The notes below the pieces were generated by a model. The model was not told where the DNA came from, did not search any database, and saw only the letters and a list, made by a program, of their open reading frames with translations. DNA of 64,000 nt from Qipengyuania huizhouensis (GTDB lineage: Bacteria > Pseudomonadota > Alphaproteobacteria > Sphingomonadales > Sphingomonadaceae), in the NCBI RefSeq assembly GCF_019711635.1, contig NZ_JAIGNT010000001.1:248001-312000 (forward strand), in the 5' to 3' direction. A program made the position numbers and the translations under genes. Numbering within the stretch: position 1 is the first letter of the stretch; every line of letters starts with the position of its first letter. Shown here in pieces: positions 54,729 to 62,594 of this stretch.

Positions 54729-55610
54729 CTAGAAAGTGTAGCCCACGCCGAGCGCGACGAAATACTGATCGTCGTCGCCGCGAATGCTGGTGAACGGTGT
54801 GTCTGCCGCATCGCCGACCAGTTTCGACCATCCGCCGATACCGATCACCGAAAGGCCTCCGTCGGTAGCGTCGCCGCTGAGGTCATGCGCCAGCAGCAGG
54901 TTGATCCCGTAGCTCTGCATCCCGCCCTCGGCCTGGAAGCCGGGCAGCTCTTCCCCATCGGGAAGCAGCGCATTGGTGGGCGGGACCGAGTAATAATAAT
55001 CGGCGAAATCATCGTCGATAAAGCTGGTGCTGAGCGACAGCGAGGCTGCAGTCGCGCGGCTGAGCGGCGTGAAATAGGTAACCGAAGGGCTGAGGACCCG
55101 GCCATCATGCGCGCCCGCCACGTCCCAGGTGGCGTCGAGGCTGAGGCTCAGGCTGTCGAACGGGTTGAGCAGCTGCGGGAACTTGACGCCCACCGAACCG
55201 CCGAGTTCGACTGCGCGGTCCAGCTCGCCATAGGCGGCGACCACATCGTCGTTGATGTCATCTGCATCGATGCGGTCGCTGCGCAGGCGGACCATCGGAC
55301 CGGCTGAGAAGGAAATGCCCTCGTCCGCGTCGGGGATGAAGTCTATTGCGAGCCCCGCCGGGCGCGGGTTGATATCGATCCCGCCAAGGGAACCCTGCAC
55401 GATCGGCAGGATGTTGACGTTGTAATCGTCGCTGCCGGAATAGCTGGCGTTATAGCCCACACCCACACCCACGCTTATATAATCGCCGTCGAATACGGTT
55501 TCGGGCGGCACTGCGGGCAGCGAATCTTCGGCGTCCGCCTGCTGGGCGAATGCAGGCGCGGCAAGCGCGCAGGCGATAGTGGCTGCGACGGCAGACGCGA
55601 AACGGATCAT
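54729..55610 (-). CDS. MipA/OmpV-family outer-membrane protein
   Basis: A 293-residue exported protein with a signal peptide (residues 1-22, ending AFAQ). The YISVGVGVGYNASYSGSDDY start and repeated strands ending FVALGVGYTF are typical of the MipA/OmpV beta-barrel family, which scaffolds MltA-murein synthase complexes or acts as an outer-membrane porin. No mltA-type gene is near. It is divergent from crtY. Confidence 0.85.
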   Translation of the reverse strand: MIRFASAVAATIACALAAPAFAQQADAEDSLPAVPPETVFDGDYISVGVGVGYNASYSGSDDYNVNILPIVQGSLGGIDINPRPAGLAIDFIPDADEGISFSAGPMVRLRSDRIDADDINDDVVAAYGELDRAVELGGSVGVKFPQLLNPFDSLSLSLDATWDVAGAHDGRVLSPSVTYFTPLSRATAASLSLSTSFIDDDFADYYYSVPPTNALLPDGEELPGFQAEGGMQSYGINLLLAHDLSGDATDGGLSVIGIGGWSKLVGDAADTPFTSIRGDDDQYFVALGVGYTF

Positions 55611-55724
55611 GCGGATTTTACCTCATTTTACCTTTGGTTAGCAACGAACTGGCGACACCAACGTTCCTGAGCGAAGCTGAAAGGTCATTGCCGCCCTTGC
55701 CCCCTCTCCCTAAGCCCATCGGCG

Positions 55725-56912
55725 ATGCAGCCGGATAAACTCGACATAGCCATTATCGGCGGCGGACTTGCAGGCGGGCTGATCGCATTGGCGATCCACC
55801 GCGCCGCGCCGCAGCGATCGCTCGGCCTGTTCGAGGCGGGTGCAAGCTATGGCGGCAATCACCGCTGGAGCTGGTTCGAGGAGGATCTGGGACCCGCCGG
55901 CACCGCGCTTCTGGGCCCGTTCGAAAAGATGGAATGGACCGGCGGCAACGAAGTCCGCTTTCCTGCCCATTCCCGCCGCCTCTCCAGCAACTATCGCTCG
56001 CTGGACAGCCGTGATTTCGACGCGGGGCTGCGCAGGCATTTGCCGCAGAGTGCAATCCACACAGGCTGCCGCGCGCAGGGAATCGATGCGCAGGGCGTTA
56101 CGCTGGCCAGCGGCGAAAGGATCGCCGCCAGCGCCGTCATCGACTGCCGCGACGCAGGCCCCAGCGAACACCTGACGGGAGGCTGGCAGGTCTTTCTCGG
56201 CCAGCACCTGCGCACCGTAGCGCCGCACGGCGTGGACCGCCCGGTCATCATGGACGCGACCGTAGAGCAGCCGGGTGCCTATCGGTTCGTCTACCTCCTG
56301 CCGCTGAGCGCCACCGAGATCTTCGTCGAAGACACCTATTATGCGGACAGCCCCGATCTCGATGCCGAGCTCCTGCGCGGCCGCATCGCCGCCTATGCGC
56401 AGGCGCGGGACTGGCAGAGCGAGACCCTCCACGAGGAAACCGGCGTACTGCCCGTAATTACCGGTGGGGATTTTGTCGCCTATCGCTCTTCGCTTTCCAG
56501 GGCAGGCGTTACTCTCGCCGGGGCCAAGGGCGGCTTCGTGCACCCGCTCACCAGCTATACCGTGCCGGTCGCAGTCGAGAACGCCCTCGCCATTGCCGAA
56601 GCGGCCCGCGGCGATCTCTCCAGGCTACCTGCATTCGTGGAGGCCCGCGCACAGGCGCACTGGCGGCGCACCGCATTCTACCGCCTGCTGGGCAAGATGC
56701 TGTTCGAAGCGGCGGAACCGGCAGAGCGTTACCGCGTGTTTCAGCGCTTCTACCGCCTGCCCGAACCGCTCATCGCCCGTTTCTATGCGGCCAAGTCCAC
56801 TACGCTCGACAAAATACGCATCCTCAGCGGCAAACCTCCCGTACCTGTAGGGCGAGCCATCAAGGCCCTGCTTGGCAAGGGAGCTCCGCTCGTCCAAGGA
56901 CAACGACCATGA
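55725..56912 (+). CDS. crtY: Lycopene beta-cyclase
   Basis: A 395-residue flavin-dependent cyclase turning lycopene into beta-carotene. The N-terminal dinucleotide site is IAIIGGGLAGGLIALAI. HRWSWFEEDL, VDRPVIMDATVEQPGAYRF, FVEDTYYADSPDLD and GGFVHPLTSYTVPVAVENAL are the standard CrtY blocks. It begins a carotenoid run and overlaps crtI by four bases (ATGA). Confidence 0.94.
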   Translation: MQPDKLDIAIIGGGLAGGLIALAIHRAAPQRSLGLFEAGASYGGNHRWSWFEEDLGPAGTALLGPFEKMEWTGGNEVRFPAHSRRLSSNYRSLDSRDFDAGLRRHLPQSAIHTGCRAQGIDAQGVTLASGERIAASAVIDCRDAGPSEHLTGGWQVFLGQHLRTVAPHGVDRPVIMDATVEQPGAYRFVYLLPLSATEIFVEDTYYADSPDLDAELLRGRIAAYAQARDWQSETLHEETGVLPVITGGDFVAYRSSLSRAGVTLAGAKGGFVHPLTSYTVPVAVENALAIAEAARGDLSRLPAFVEARAQAHWRRTAFYRLLGKMLFEAAEPAERYRVFQRFYRLPEPLIARFYAAKSTTLDKIRILSGKPPVPVGRAIKALLGKGAPLVQGQRP

Positions 56913-58459
56913 ACGCGGAAACACGGCACCATTCGCTTGCGGCCGATTTGCCCGAAAGCCCCATGATCCCCGAACCCACCGGCAAGACCGCCTGCGTGAT
57001 CGGCGCGGGCTTCGGGGGGCTGGCGCTGGCCATCCGCCTGCAATCGGCAGGGATCGCCACCACGGTCATCGAGGGGCGCGATAAGCCCGGCGGCCGCGCC
57101 TATCACTGGGAGCGTGACGGCTTCACCTTCGATGCCGGCCCCACCGTCATCACCGATCCCGATTGCCTGCGCGAGCTCTGGGCGCTGACCGGTCACGACA
57201 TGGCCGATGATATCGAGATCATGCCGGTTATGCCCTTCTACCGGCTCAACTGGCCCGACGGCACGAATTTCGACTATTCGAACGACGAGGAACAGCTCTT
57301 CCGCGGCATTGCCGAACTCAACCCCGGCGATGTGGCTGGCTACCAGCGCTTCCTCGAATATGCCGAAGGCGTTTACCAGGAAGGCTACGTCAAGCTGGGC
57401 CACGTGCCCTTCCTCGACTTCAAGTCGATGATCAAGGCCGCCCCCGCGCTGGCGAAGAAACAGGCCTGGCGCAGCGTCTATTCGATGGTGGCGAGCTATG
57501 TCGAAAACGAAAAACTGCGCGAGGCGCTGAGCTTCCACACACTGCTCGTAGGCGGCAATCCAATGAAGACCAGCAGCATCTACGCGCTGATCCACAAGCT
57601 GGAAAAGGATGGCGGCGTGTGGTGGGCCAAGGGCGGCACGAACCGCCTGATCGCCGCGATGGTTAGGCATCTGGAACGGATCGGCGGTACGGTGCGCATC
57701 GGCGATCCGGTGGTGCAGATACACACGCTCGGCAACCATGCCAGCGAGGTCGAAACGCAGTCGGGCTACAAGGAGCGCTTCGACGCGGTCGCCAGCAATG
57801 CCGACATCATGCACAGCTACCGCGACCTGCTGGCCGGGACCAAGCGCGGGGCCAGCTATGCGAAAAGCCTGGCGCGCAAGAAGTTCTCCCCCAGCCTTTT
57901 CGTGGTGCACTTCGGGATCGAGGGTACCTGGCCCGGCATCCCGCACCACATGATCCTGTTCGGCCCGCGTTACAAAGGCCTGCTGGAGGACATTTACGAC
58001 CACGGCGTTCTGCCGCAGGATTTCTCGATCTATCTCCACCATCCCAGCGTGACCGATCCCAGCGTCGCGCCCGAAGGCATGAGCACCTTCTATGCGCTGG
58101 TTCCGGTCGCCCACATGGGCAAGCTGTCGGTCGATTGGGAAGAGATGGGCCCGGTGCTCGAGCAGCGCATTCTGGACGAGGTGGAGCGGCGCCTGATCCC
58201 GGGCCTGCATGGCCGGATAAAGACCAAGTTCCACTATGCTCCGCGCGATTTCGCGCAGGATCTCAACGCGCACCAGGGCAGCGCCTTCAGCCTCGAACCG
58301 CTGCTGACGCAAAGCGCCTGGTTTCGCGGGCACAACCGCGACGACGTGCTGGACAATTTCTACCTAGTCGGGGCAGGGACGCATCCGGGCGCCGGCATCC
58401 CCGGCGTGGTCGGCAGCGCCAAGGCAACTGCAGGCCTGATGGTTGAAGATCTAGCGTGA
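56909..58459 (+). CDS. crtI: Phytoene desaturase (lycopene-forming)
   Basis: A 516-residue FAD enzyme performing the desaturations from phytoene to lycopene. CVIGAGFGGLALAIRLQSAG is the FAD motif; GRAYHWERDGFTFDAGPTVI, FHTLLVGGNPMKTSSIYALI and the C-terminal FYLVGAGTHPGAGIPGVVGS are diagnostic of CrtI. It is preceded by about 15 additional N-terminal residues before the flavin motif. Its stop overlaps by one base the left arm of an inverted repeat. Confidence 0.95.
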   Translation: MNAETRHHSLAADLPESPMIPEPTGKTACVIGAGFGGLALAIRLQSAGIATTVIEGRDKPGGRAYHWERDGFTFDAGPTVITDPDCLRELWALTGHDMADDIEIMPVMPFYRLNWPDGTNFDYSNDEEQLFRGIAELNPGDVAGYQRFLEYAEGVYQEGYVKLGHVPFLDFKSMIKAAPALAKKQAWRSVYSMVASYVENEKLREALSFHTLLVGGNPMKTSSIYALIHKLEKDGGVWWAKGGTNRLIAAMVRHLERIGGTVRIGDPVVQIHTLGNHASEVETQSGYKERFDAVASNADIMHSYRDLLAGTKRGASYAKSLARKKFSPSLFVVHFGIEGTWPGIPHHMILFGPRYKGLLEDIYDHGVLPQDFSIYLHHPSVTDPSVAPEGMSTFYALVPVAHMGKLSVDWEEMGPVLEQRILDEVERRLIPGLHGRIKTKFHYAPRDFAQDLNAHQGSAFSLEPLLTQSAWFRGHNRDDVLDNFYLVGAGTHPGAGIPGVVGSAKATAGLMVEDLA

Positions 58460-58486
58460 TCCTCCCCGGTCCGGGGAGGGGGACCA
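58459..58486 (+). repeat. Left arm of the DUF559-flanking inverted repeat
   Basis: The 28-bp arm reads ATCCTCCCCGG then TCCGGGGAGGGGGACCA. Within it CCTCCCCGG and CCGGGGAGG form a hairpin (58461-58479), and a second small hairpin CCATGC/GCATGG follows at 58484-58498. It matches the reverse complement of the right arm at 26 of 28 positions. Confidence 0.85.
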
Positions 58487-58514
58487 TGCGCAGCATGGTG
58501 GAGGGGCAGGCCCG

Positions 58515-58985
58515 ATGATCACAGGACCACGCCATACCATCAAGCTCGGCCGCAAATTGCGCAGCGAAATGCAGCTTCCGGAAGTTCTGCTCTGGCGGGA
58601 GCTGCGGAAACGACCCGGCGGCTTCAAGTTTCGCCGCCAGCATCCGGCAGGCGAGTTCGTTCTCGATTTCTATTGCGCGAGAGCCAAACTCGCCGTGGAG
58701 GTGGACGGCGCTGCCCACGACGGGCTTGATGCTGCGCGGCGCGATGCCAACCGATCGGCGTTTCTGAGGTCGCGCGGCATCGCCACGACCCGCATCCCGG
58801 CCACCACCATACTTGCGGATCCGGAGCCAGTCGTTATGCGGCTGGTCGAAATTTGCGAGGACAGAATGAGACAGCAGACCGCGCCCCTCCACCAGCTTGC
58901 GCCAAAGGCGCAATTTATCCTGAGCGACGCCGCAGGCGGCGTCGAAGGGGCTGGTCCCCCTCCCCGTGCCGGGGAGGATTTATGA
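58515..58985 (+). CDS. DUF559-domain endonuclease-like protein
   Basis: A 156-residue protein of the Vsr/PD-(D/E)XK-like DUF559 family. EVLLWRELRKRPGGFKFRRQ, then AGEFVLDFYCARAKLAVEVD with the acidic residues D and E, and DAARRDANRSAFLRSRGIAT, are the core. The family is related to very-short-patch repair endonucleases, but its role is not established. The C-terminal GPPPRAGEDL is read from the right inverted repeat, so the repeat contributes coding sequence. It has a GAGGGG before its start and overlaps the next gene by four bases (ATGA). Confidence 0.85.
   Translation: MITGPRHTIKLGRKLRSEMQLPEVLLWRELRKRPGGFKFRRQHPAGEFVLDFYCARAKLAVEVDGAAHDGLDAARRDANRSAFLRSRGIATTRIPATTILADPEPVVMRLVEICEDRMRQQTAPLHQLAPKAQFILSDAAGGVEGAGPPPRAGEDL
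58926..58943. repeat. Internal hairpin near the right arm
   Basis: GACGCCGC pairs with GCGGCGTC with a two-base loop, inside the DUF559 gene and just before the right arm. It corresponds in place to the small hairpin beside the left arm. Confidence 0.6.
58952..58979 (-). repeat. Right arm of the DUF559-flanking inverted repeat
   Basis: The arm, read on the plus strand, begins TGGTCCCCCTCCCCG and ends CGGGGAGGAT. Its GGGGAGG lies four bases before the ATG of the LOG gene and can serve as its Shine-Dalgarno sequence. CCTCCCCG/CGGGGAGG inside it form a hairpin. Confidence 0.85.
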
Positions 58986-59563
58986 AAAGACTGGCTGTTT
59001 ATTGCGGCTCGGCATCGCCCGGGGATCCGCGTTATCTTGAACTCGCGCGCGATGTGGGCGCGGGGCTGGCGGAGCGCGGCATCGGCGTCGTCTATGGCGG
59101 CGGCAGGCTGGGCCTGATGGGCGCGGTCGCCAAGGGCGCGCTCGATGCGGGGGGCGAAGTCATCGGCGTCATTCCCGATGCGCTGGCCAATTCCGAAGTC
59201 GCCAACCACGATTGCACCGAGCTGCACACCGTCGGCGGGATGCATGAACGCAAGCAGAAATTCACCGACCTGTCCGACGGCTTCATCACCATTCCCGGCG
59301 GCGTGGGCACGATGGACGAGCTGTGGGAAGCGGTCAGCTGGGCGCAGCTCGGCTATCACACCAAGCCGGTGGGCCTGCTCAACGCCTTCGGCTTTTACGA
59401 TCACCTGATCGCCTTCAACCGCCATATGGCGGAGGTCGGTTTCGTCCGCCCTGCGCATCAGGGGATAATTCTTTCCGAAGAGACGTTAAGCGCGTTGCTG
59501 GACAAAATGGAAAGCTATCGGCCACATACTCCGATCTTCCAGATGAAAGCGTCCGACCTCTGA
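58982..59563 (+). CDS. LOG-family (TIGR00730) protein
   Basis: A 193-residue Rossmann-fold protein. GGGRLGLMGAVAKGALDAGG, then MHERKQKFTDLSDGFITIPG and the PGGVGTMDELWEAVSWAQLG motif are the LOG/lysine-decarboxylase-like signature. In plants and several bacteria these are cytokinin nucleotide 5'-monophosphate phosphoribohydrolases. The ATG at 58982 is set by the GGAGG in the right inverted repeat. It sits between crtI and crtB, where its role is not obvious. Its stop lies 30 bases before crtB. Confidence 0.88.
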   Translation: MKRLAVYCGSASPGDPRYLELARDVGAGLAERGIGVVYGGGRLGLMGAVAKGALDAGGEVIGVIPDALANSEVANHDCTELHTVGGMHERKQKFTDLSDGFITIPGGVGTMDELWEAVSWAQLGYHTKPVGLLNAFGFYDHLIAFNRHMAEVGFVRPAHQGIILSEETLSALLDKMESYRPHTPIFQMKASDL

Positions 59564-59592
59564 ACAAGCCCCGCCCCCTGACCACGCAGCAT

Positions 59593-60579
59593 ATGCGCCC
59601 CACTATCGCCAAGGCCGGCGGCGGGCGGGAACGCGCTTCGCTGGTGGCCAAGGCGCTGGAATCGATCGAGGTCGGCTCGCACAGCTTTTCCGCCGCATCC
59701 AAGCTGTTCGACCGCACGACGCGCGAACGCAGCTGGTTGCTCTATGCCTGGTGCCGCCGGTGCGACGATATCGCCGACAATCAGGACAAGGGCGGCCCGC
59801 TGGGCAATCAGGGCACGCCCAAGGAAGCCGAAGACAGGATCCAGGCCATCCGCGTGCTTACGCGCCGCGCGATCGACGAGCAGCCGACGGCCGACTTCGC
59901 CTTCGACGCTCTCGGCCTAGTCGCCGACGAATGCGGCCTGACCTACGCAATGGCCAATGACGTCATCGGTGGCTTCGCGATGGATGCGACCGGCTTTTCC
60001 CCCAAGAACGAGCGCGACCTGCTGCGCTATTGCTATCACGTTGCGGGCGCCGTCGGGATCATGATGGCGCACATCATGGGCGTCGATCCCGAAGACGGCG
60101 AAACGCTCGACCGGGCCAACGATCTCGGCATCGCCTTCCAGCTAGCCAATATCTCGCGCGACGTGGTGGAGGATGCGGCGGTCGGGCGCGTGTATATTCC
60201 TGCCGACTGGCTGGCCGAAGCGGGCCTCGCCCCCGGCGATCACGCGCTCCCTGAAAACCGTTTCGTCCTTGCCGGCGTCATGCCGCGCATGATTGCACTT
60301 ATGGAAAAACACGAAGCGGCCGCAAGGCTGGGTACGAAGCGCCTGCGCTTCCGGTCGCGCTGGGCCGTGCTGGCGGCGGCGAATATATATGGTGCAATCG
60401 GGCGCAAGGTCCTGAGCCGCGGCCAGAAGGCGTGGGACAGGCGCGTGGTGGTGCGCGGCCCGGAAAAGCTGTGGCACGTCGCCGCGGCCTTTTTCCAGGC
60501 GGTGTGGAACCGCCCCCCCGGCCCACAGGAACCGATCATCTGGTCCCGCCACGATTTCCGCCCGGTTGCCGGCTGGTAG
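59593..60579 (+). CDS. crtB: Phytoene synthase
   Basis: A 328-residue squalene/phytoene synthase that joins two GGPP to phytoene. The two aspartate-rich motifs are CRRCDDIADNQDKGG and NISRDVVEDAAVGRVYIPAD; FSAASKLFDRTTRERSWLLY and YCYHVAGAVGIMMAHIMG are typical. No good ribosome binding site precedes the ATG at 59593; a CTG at 59560 overlapping the LOG stop is in frame. It completes the crtY-crtI-crtB set needed for beta-carotene from GGPP; crtE is not in the window. Confidence 0.93.
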   Translation: MRPTIAKAGGGRERASLVAKALESIEVGSHSFSAASKLFDRTTRERSWLLYAWCRRCDDIADNQDKGGPLGNQGTPKEAEDRIQAIRVLTRRAIDEQPTADFAFDALGLVADECGLTYAMANDVIGGFAMDATGFSPKNERDLLRYCYHVAGAVGIMMAHIMGVDPEDGETLDRANDLGIAFQLANISRDVVEDAAVGRVYIPADWLAEAGLAPGDHALPENRFVLAGVMPRMIALMEKHEAAARLGTKRLRFRSRWAVLAAANIYGAIGRKVLSRGQKAWDRRVVVRGPEKLWHVAAAFFQAVWNRPPGPQEPIIWSRHDFRPVAGW

Positions 60580-60615
60580 CTTGAAGCGGCGCGGCGCTCG
60601 GGCTAGCGCAGCTTC

Positions 60616-62487
60616 ATGATTTCAAAGCTCCTCATCGCCAATCGCGGCGAAATCGCCTGCCGCATCATCCGCACTGCGCGTGAAATGGGGATCGCCACCG
60701 TCGCCGTCTATTCCGATGCCGATGCCAAGGCGCTCCATGTGCGGCAAGCCGACGAAGCGGTTCATATCGGCCCCTCGCCCGCTGCCGAAAGCTATCTGGT
60801 GGGCGAGAAGATCATCGCCGCGGCGAAGCAGACCGGGGCGGAGGCGATCCATCCCGGCTACGGCTTCCTGTCGGAGAACGCCGGTTTCGCGCAGGCGGTG
60901 ATTGACGCCGAGCTGATCTGGGTCGGCCCCAAGCCTGCCAGCATCGAGGCGATGGGCCTCAAGGATGCGGCCAAGAAGCTGATGCGCGAAGCGGGCGTGC
61001 CGGTGACGCCCGGTTACGAGGGCGAGGACCAGTCGGTAGAGCGCTTGAAACAAGAGGCCGACGCCATCGGCTATCCCGTGCTCATCAAGGCGGTCGCGGG
61101 CGGCGGCGGCAAGGGGATGCGCAAGGTCGATGCGGCGGCGGATTTCGAGGCCTCGCTGGAAAGCTGCCGTCGCGAGGCCAAGGCCAGCTTCTCCAACGAT
61201 GAGGTGCTGCTTGAAAAGTGGATTACCTCGCCCCGCCATATCGAGGTGCAGATATTCGGCGACAGCCACGGCAATGTCGTCCACCTGTTCGAGCGCGATT
61301 GCAGCCTCCAGCGCCGCCACCAGAAGGTGATCGAAGAAGCCCCTGCCCCGGGCATGGACGAGGCCACCCGCGAGGAAATCTGCGCCGCCGCCGTGCGCGC
61401 GGCCAAGGCGGTCGACTACGAAGGCGCGGGCACGATCGAATTCATCGCCGACGCCAGCGAAGGCCTGCGCGCCGACCGCATCTTCTTCATGGAGATGAAC
61501 ACCCGCCTGCAGGTGGAGCACCCGGTGACCGAGGAGATCACCGGGGTCGATCTGGTCGAATGGCAGCTCAGGGTCGCGAGCGGAGAGCCGATCCCGCTGA
61601 AGCAGGACGAACTTTTCATCGACGGCCACGCCATCGAAGCGCGTCTTTATGCCGAAGACCCGGCAGGCGGCTTCCTGCCCTCGACCGGGCAGCTCGAGCA
61701 TTTCGATCTCGGCGTGCAGGGCCGTATCGAAACCGGCGTCGAGGAAGGCGACATGATATCGCCTTTCTACGATCCGATGGTCGCCAAGCTGGTGGTCTGG
61801 GGCGAAACTCGCGGCGAGGCCATCGATCAGCTTGCCGAGATCGCCGAAGGCGTGGAAATCTGGCCGGTGAAGACCAATGCCGCCTTCATCGCCAACTGCC
61901 TGCTCGACGAGGATTTCGAGGACGCGAAGCTCGACACAGGCTTTATCGCGGACAAGATCGACACGCTCGTCTCCTCCGATGAGGCCGACGATGCGATCTG
62001 GCAGACCGCCGCGGATTTCATCGCCCTTGCCGAGAGCGAAGATCACGAGGACCTGCCCATCGGCCTGCGCCTCAACGCCCCCGGGGTGCTTGCGGCCACG
62101 CTCACGCACAAGGGCGAAACACGTACGGTTTCGGCGGCAGGATCGACTGCCGAGACTGCAGCGACGGGTTTCGTAGATCCTGCGCGGGCAGTCGTCTTCG
62201 CCGACGGGCAAAGCTTCGTATTCGAGCGCCAGTCCCGCGGATCGGGTGCCGCTGCCGCGGGTGACGGTGCCATCCTCGCCCCCATGCCGGGCAAGGTCAT
62301 CGCGGTCGATGTGGCCGAGGGCGACAGCGTCACCGCAGGCCAGCGCCTCATGGTGCTCGAAGCGATGAAGATGGAACACGCCCTCACCGCCCCCTTCGAC
62401 GGCACCGTGACCGAACTTTCCGCCAGCGAAGGCGGGCAGGTCCAGGTGGAAACGGTGCTCTGCGTGGTGGAGCCGCCCTCCGAATAA
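60616..62487 (+). CDS. Acyl-CoA carboxylase alpha subunit (biotin carboxylase plus biotin carrier)
   Basis: A 623-residue biotin-dependent subunit. The biotin carboxylase part has KLLIANRGEIACRIIRTARE, IHPGYGFLSENAGFAQAV, the ATP-grasp loop KAVAGGGGKGMRKVD, and QVEHPVTEEITGVDLVEWQL. The carrier domain at the C-terminus holds the biotinylation site EAMKMEHAL (Lys585). This makes it one of the acetyl/propionyl/methylcrotonyl-CoA type alpha subunits; the acyl substrate is not clear. It is followed by the beta subunit, 107 bases downstream. Confidence 0.93.
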   Translation: MISKLLIANRGEIACRIIRTAREMGIATVAVYSDADAKALHVRQADEAVHIGPSPAAESYLVGEKIIAAAKQTGAEAIHPGYGFLSENAGFAQAVIDAELIWVGPKPASIEAMGLKDAAKKLMREAGVPVTPGYEGEDQSVERLKQEADAIGYPVLIKAVAGGGGKGMRKVDAAADFEASLESCRREAKASFSNDEVLLEKWITSPRHIEVQIFGDSHGNVVHLFERDCSLQRRHQKVIEEAPAPGMDEATREEICAAAVRAAKAVDYEGAGTIEFIADASEGLRADRIFFMEMNTRLQVEHPVTEEITGVDLVEWQLRVASGEPIPLKQDELFIDGHAIEARLYAEDPAGGFLPSTGQLEHFDLGVQGRIETGVEEGDMISPFYDPMVAKLVVWGETRGEAIDQLAEIAEGVEIWPVKTNAAFIANCLLDEDFEDAKLDTGFIADKIDTLVSSDEADDAIWQTAADFIALAESEDHEDLPIGLRLNAPGVLAATLTHKGETRTVSAAGSTAETAATGFVDPARAVVFADGQSFVFERQSRGSGAAAAGDGAILAPMPGKVIAVDVAEGDSVTAGQRLMVLEAMKMEHALTAPFDGTVTELSASEGGQVQVETVLCVVEPPSE

Positions 62488-62497
62488 ACTCCGCCCG

Positions 62498-62583
62498 TTC
62501 GCCCCGAGCTTGTCGAAGGGCCGCTTTTTCTTCTAGCGATGGTTCCGAAGAAAAGGACGGGGCTTCGACAGGCTCAGCCCGAA
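62498..62583. repeat. Intergenic inverted repeat between carboxylase subunit genes
   Basis: The left arm (62498-62533), beginning TTCGCCCCGAGCTTGTCGAAG, and the right arm (62547-62583), ending GGCTTCGACAGGCTCAGCCCGAA-like text, are imperfect reverse complements over about 36 bases. Similar GAGCTTGTCGAAG repeats are common in Sphingomonadales genomes. It would form a large hairpin in the transcript. Confidence 0.75.
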
Positions 62584-62594
62584 TGGAGATGGGG

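Larger units (their letters stand above)
58459..58979. mobile_element. Candidate inverted-repeat-bounded DUF559 cassette
   Basis: The two 28-bp arms of an imperfect inverted repeat (26 of 28 matching) frame nothing but the DUF559 gene. The left arm starts at the last base of the crtI stop and the right arm ends two bases before the LOG gene start, so both neighbours remain intact. No target duplication is visible and no transposase is present. Whether it moved as a unit is inferred from this structure alone. Confidence 0.5.

Noticed and set aside
60622..62379. A 585-codon minus-strand open frame opposite the carboxylase alpha subunit
   Set aside because: Mirror frame of a clear biotin carboxylase gene, rich in His/Asp/Arg with no recognisable motif.
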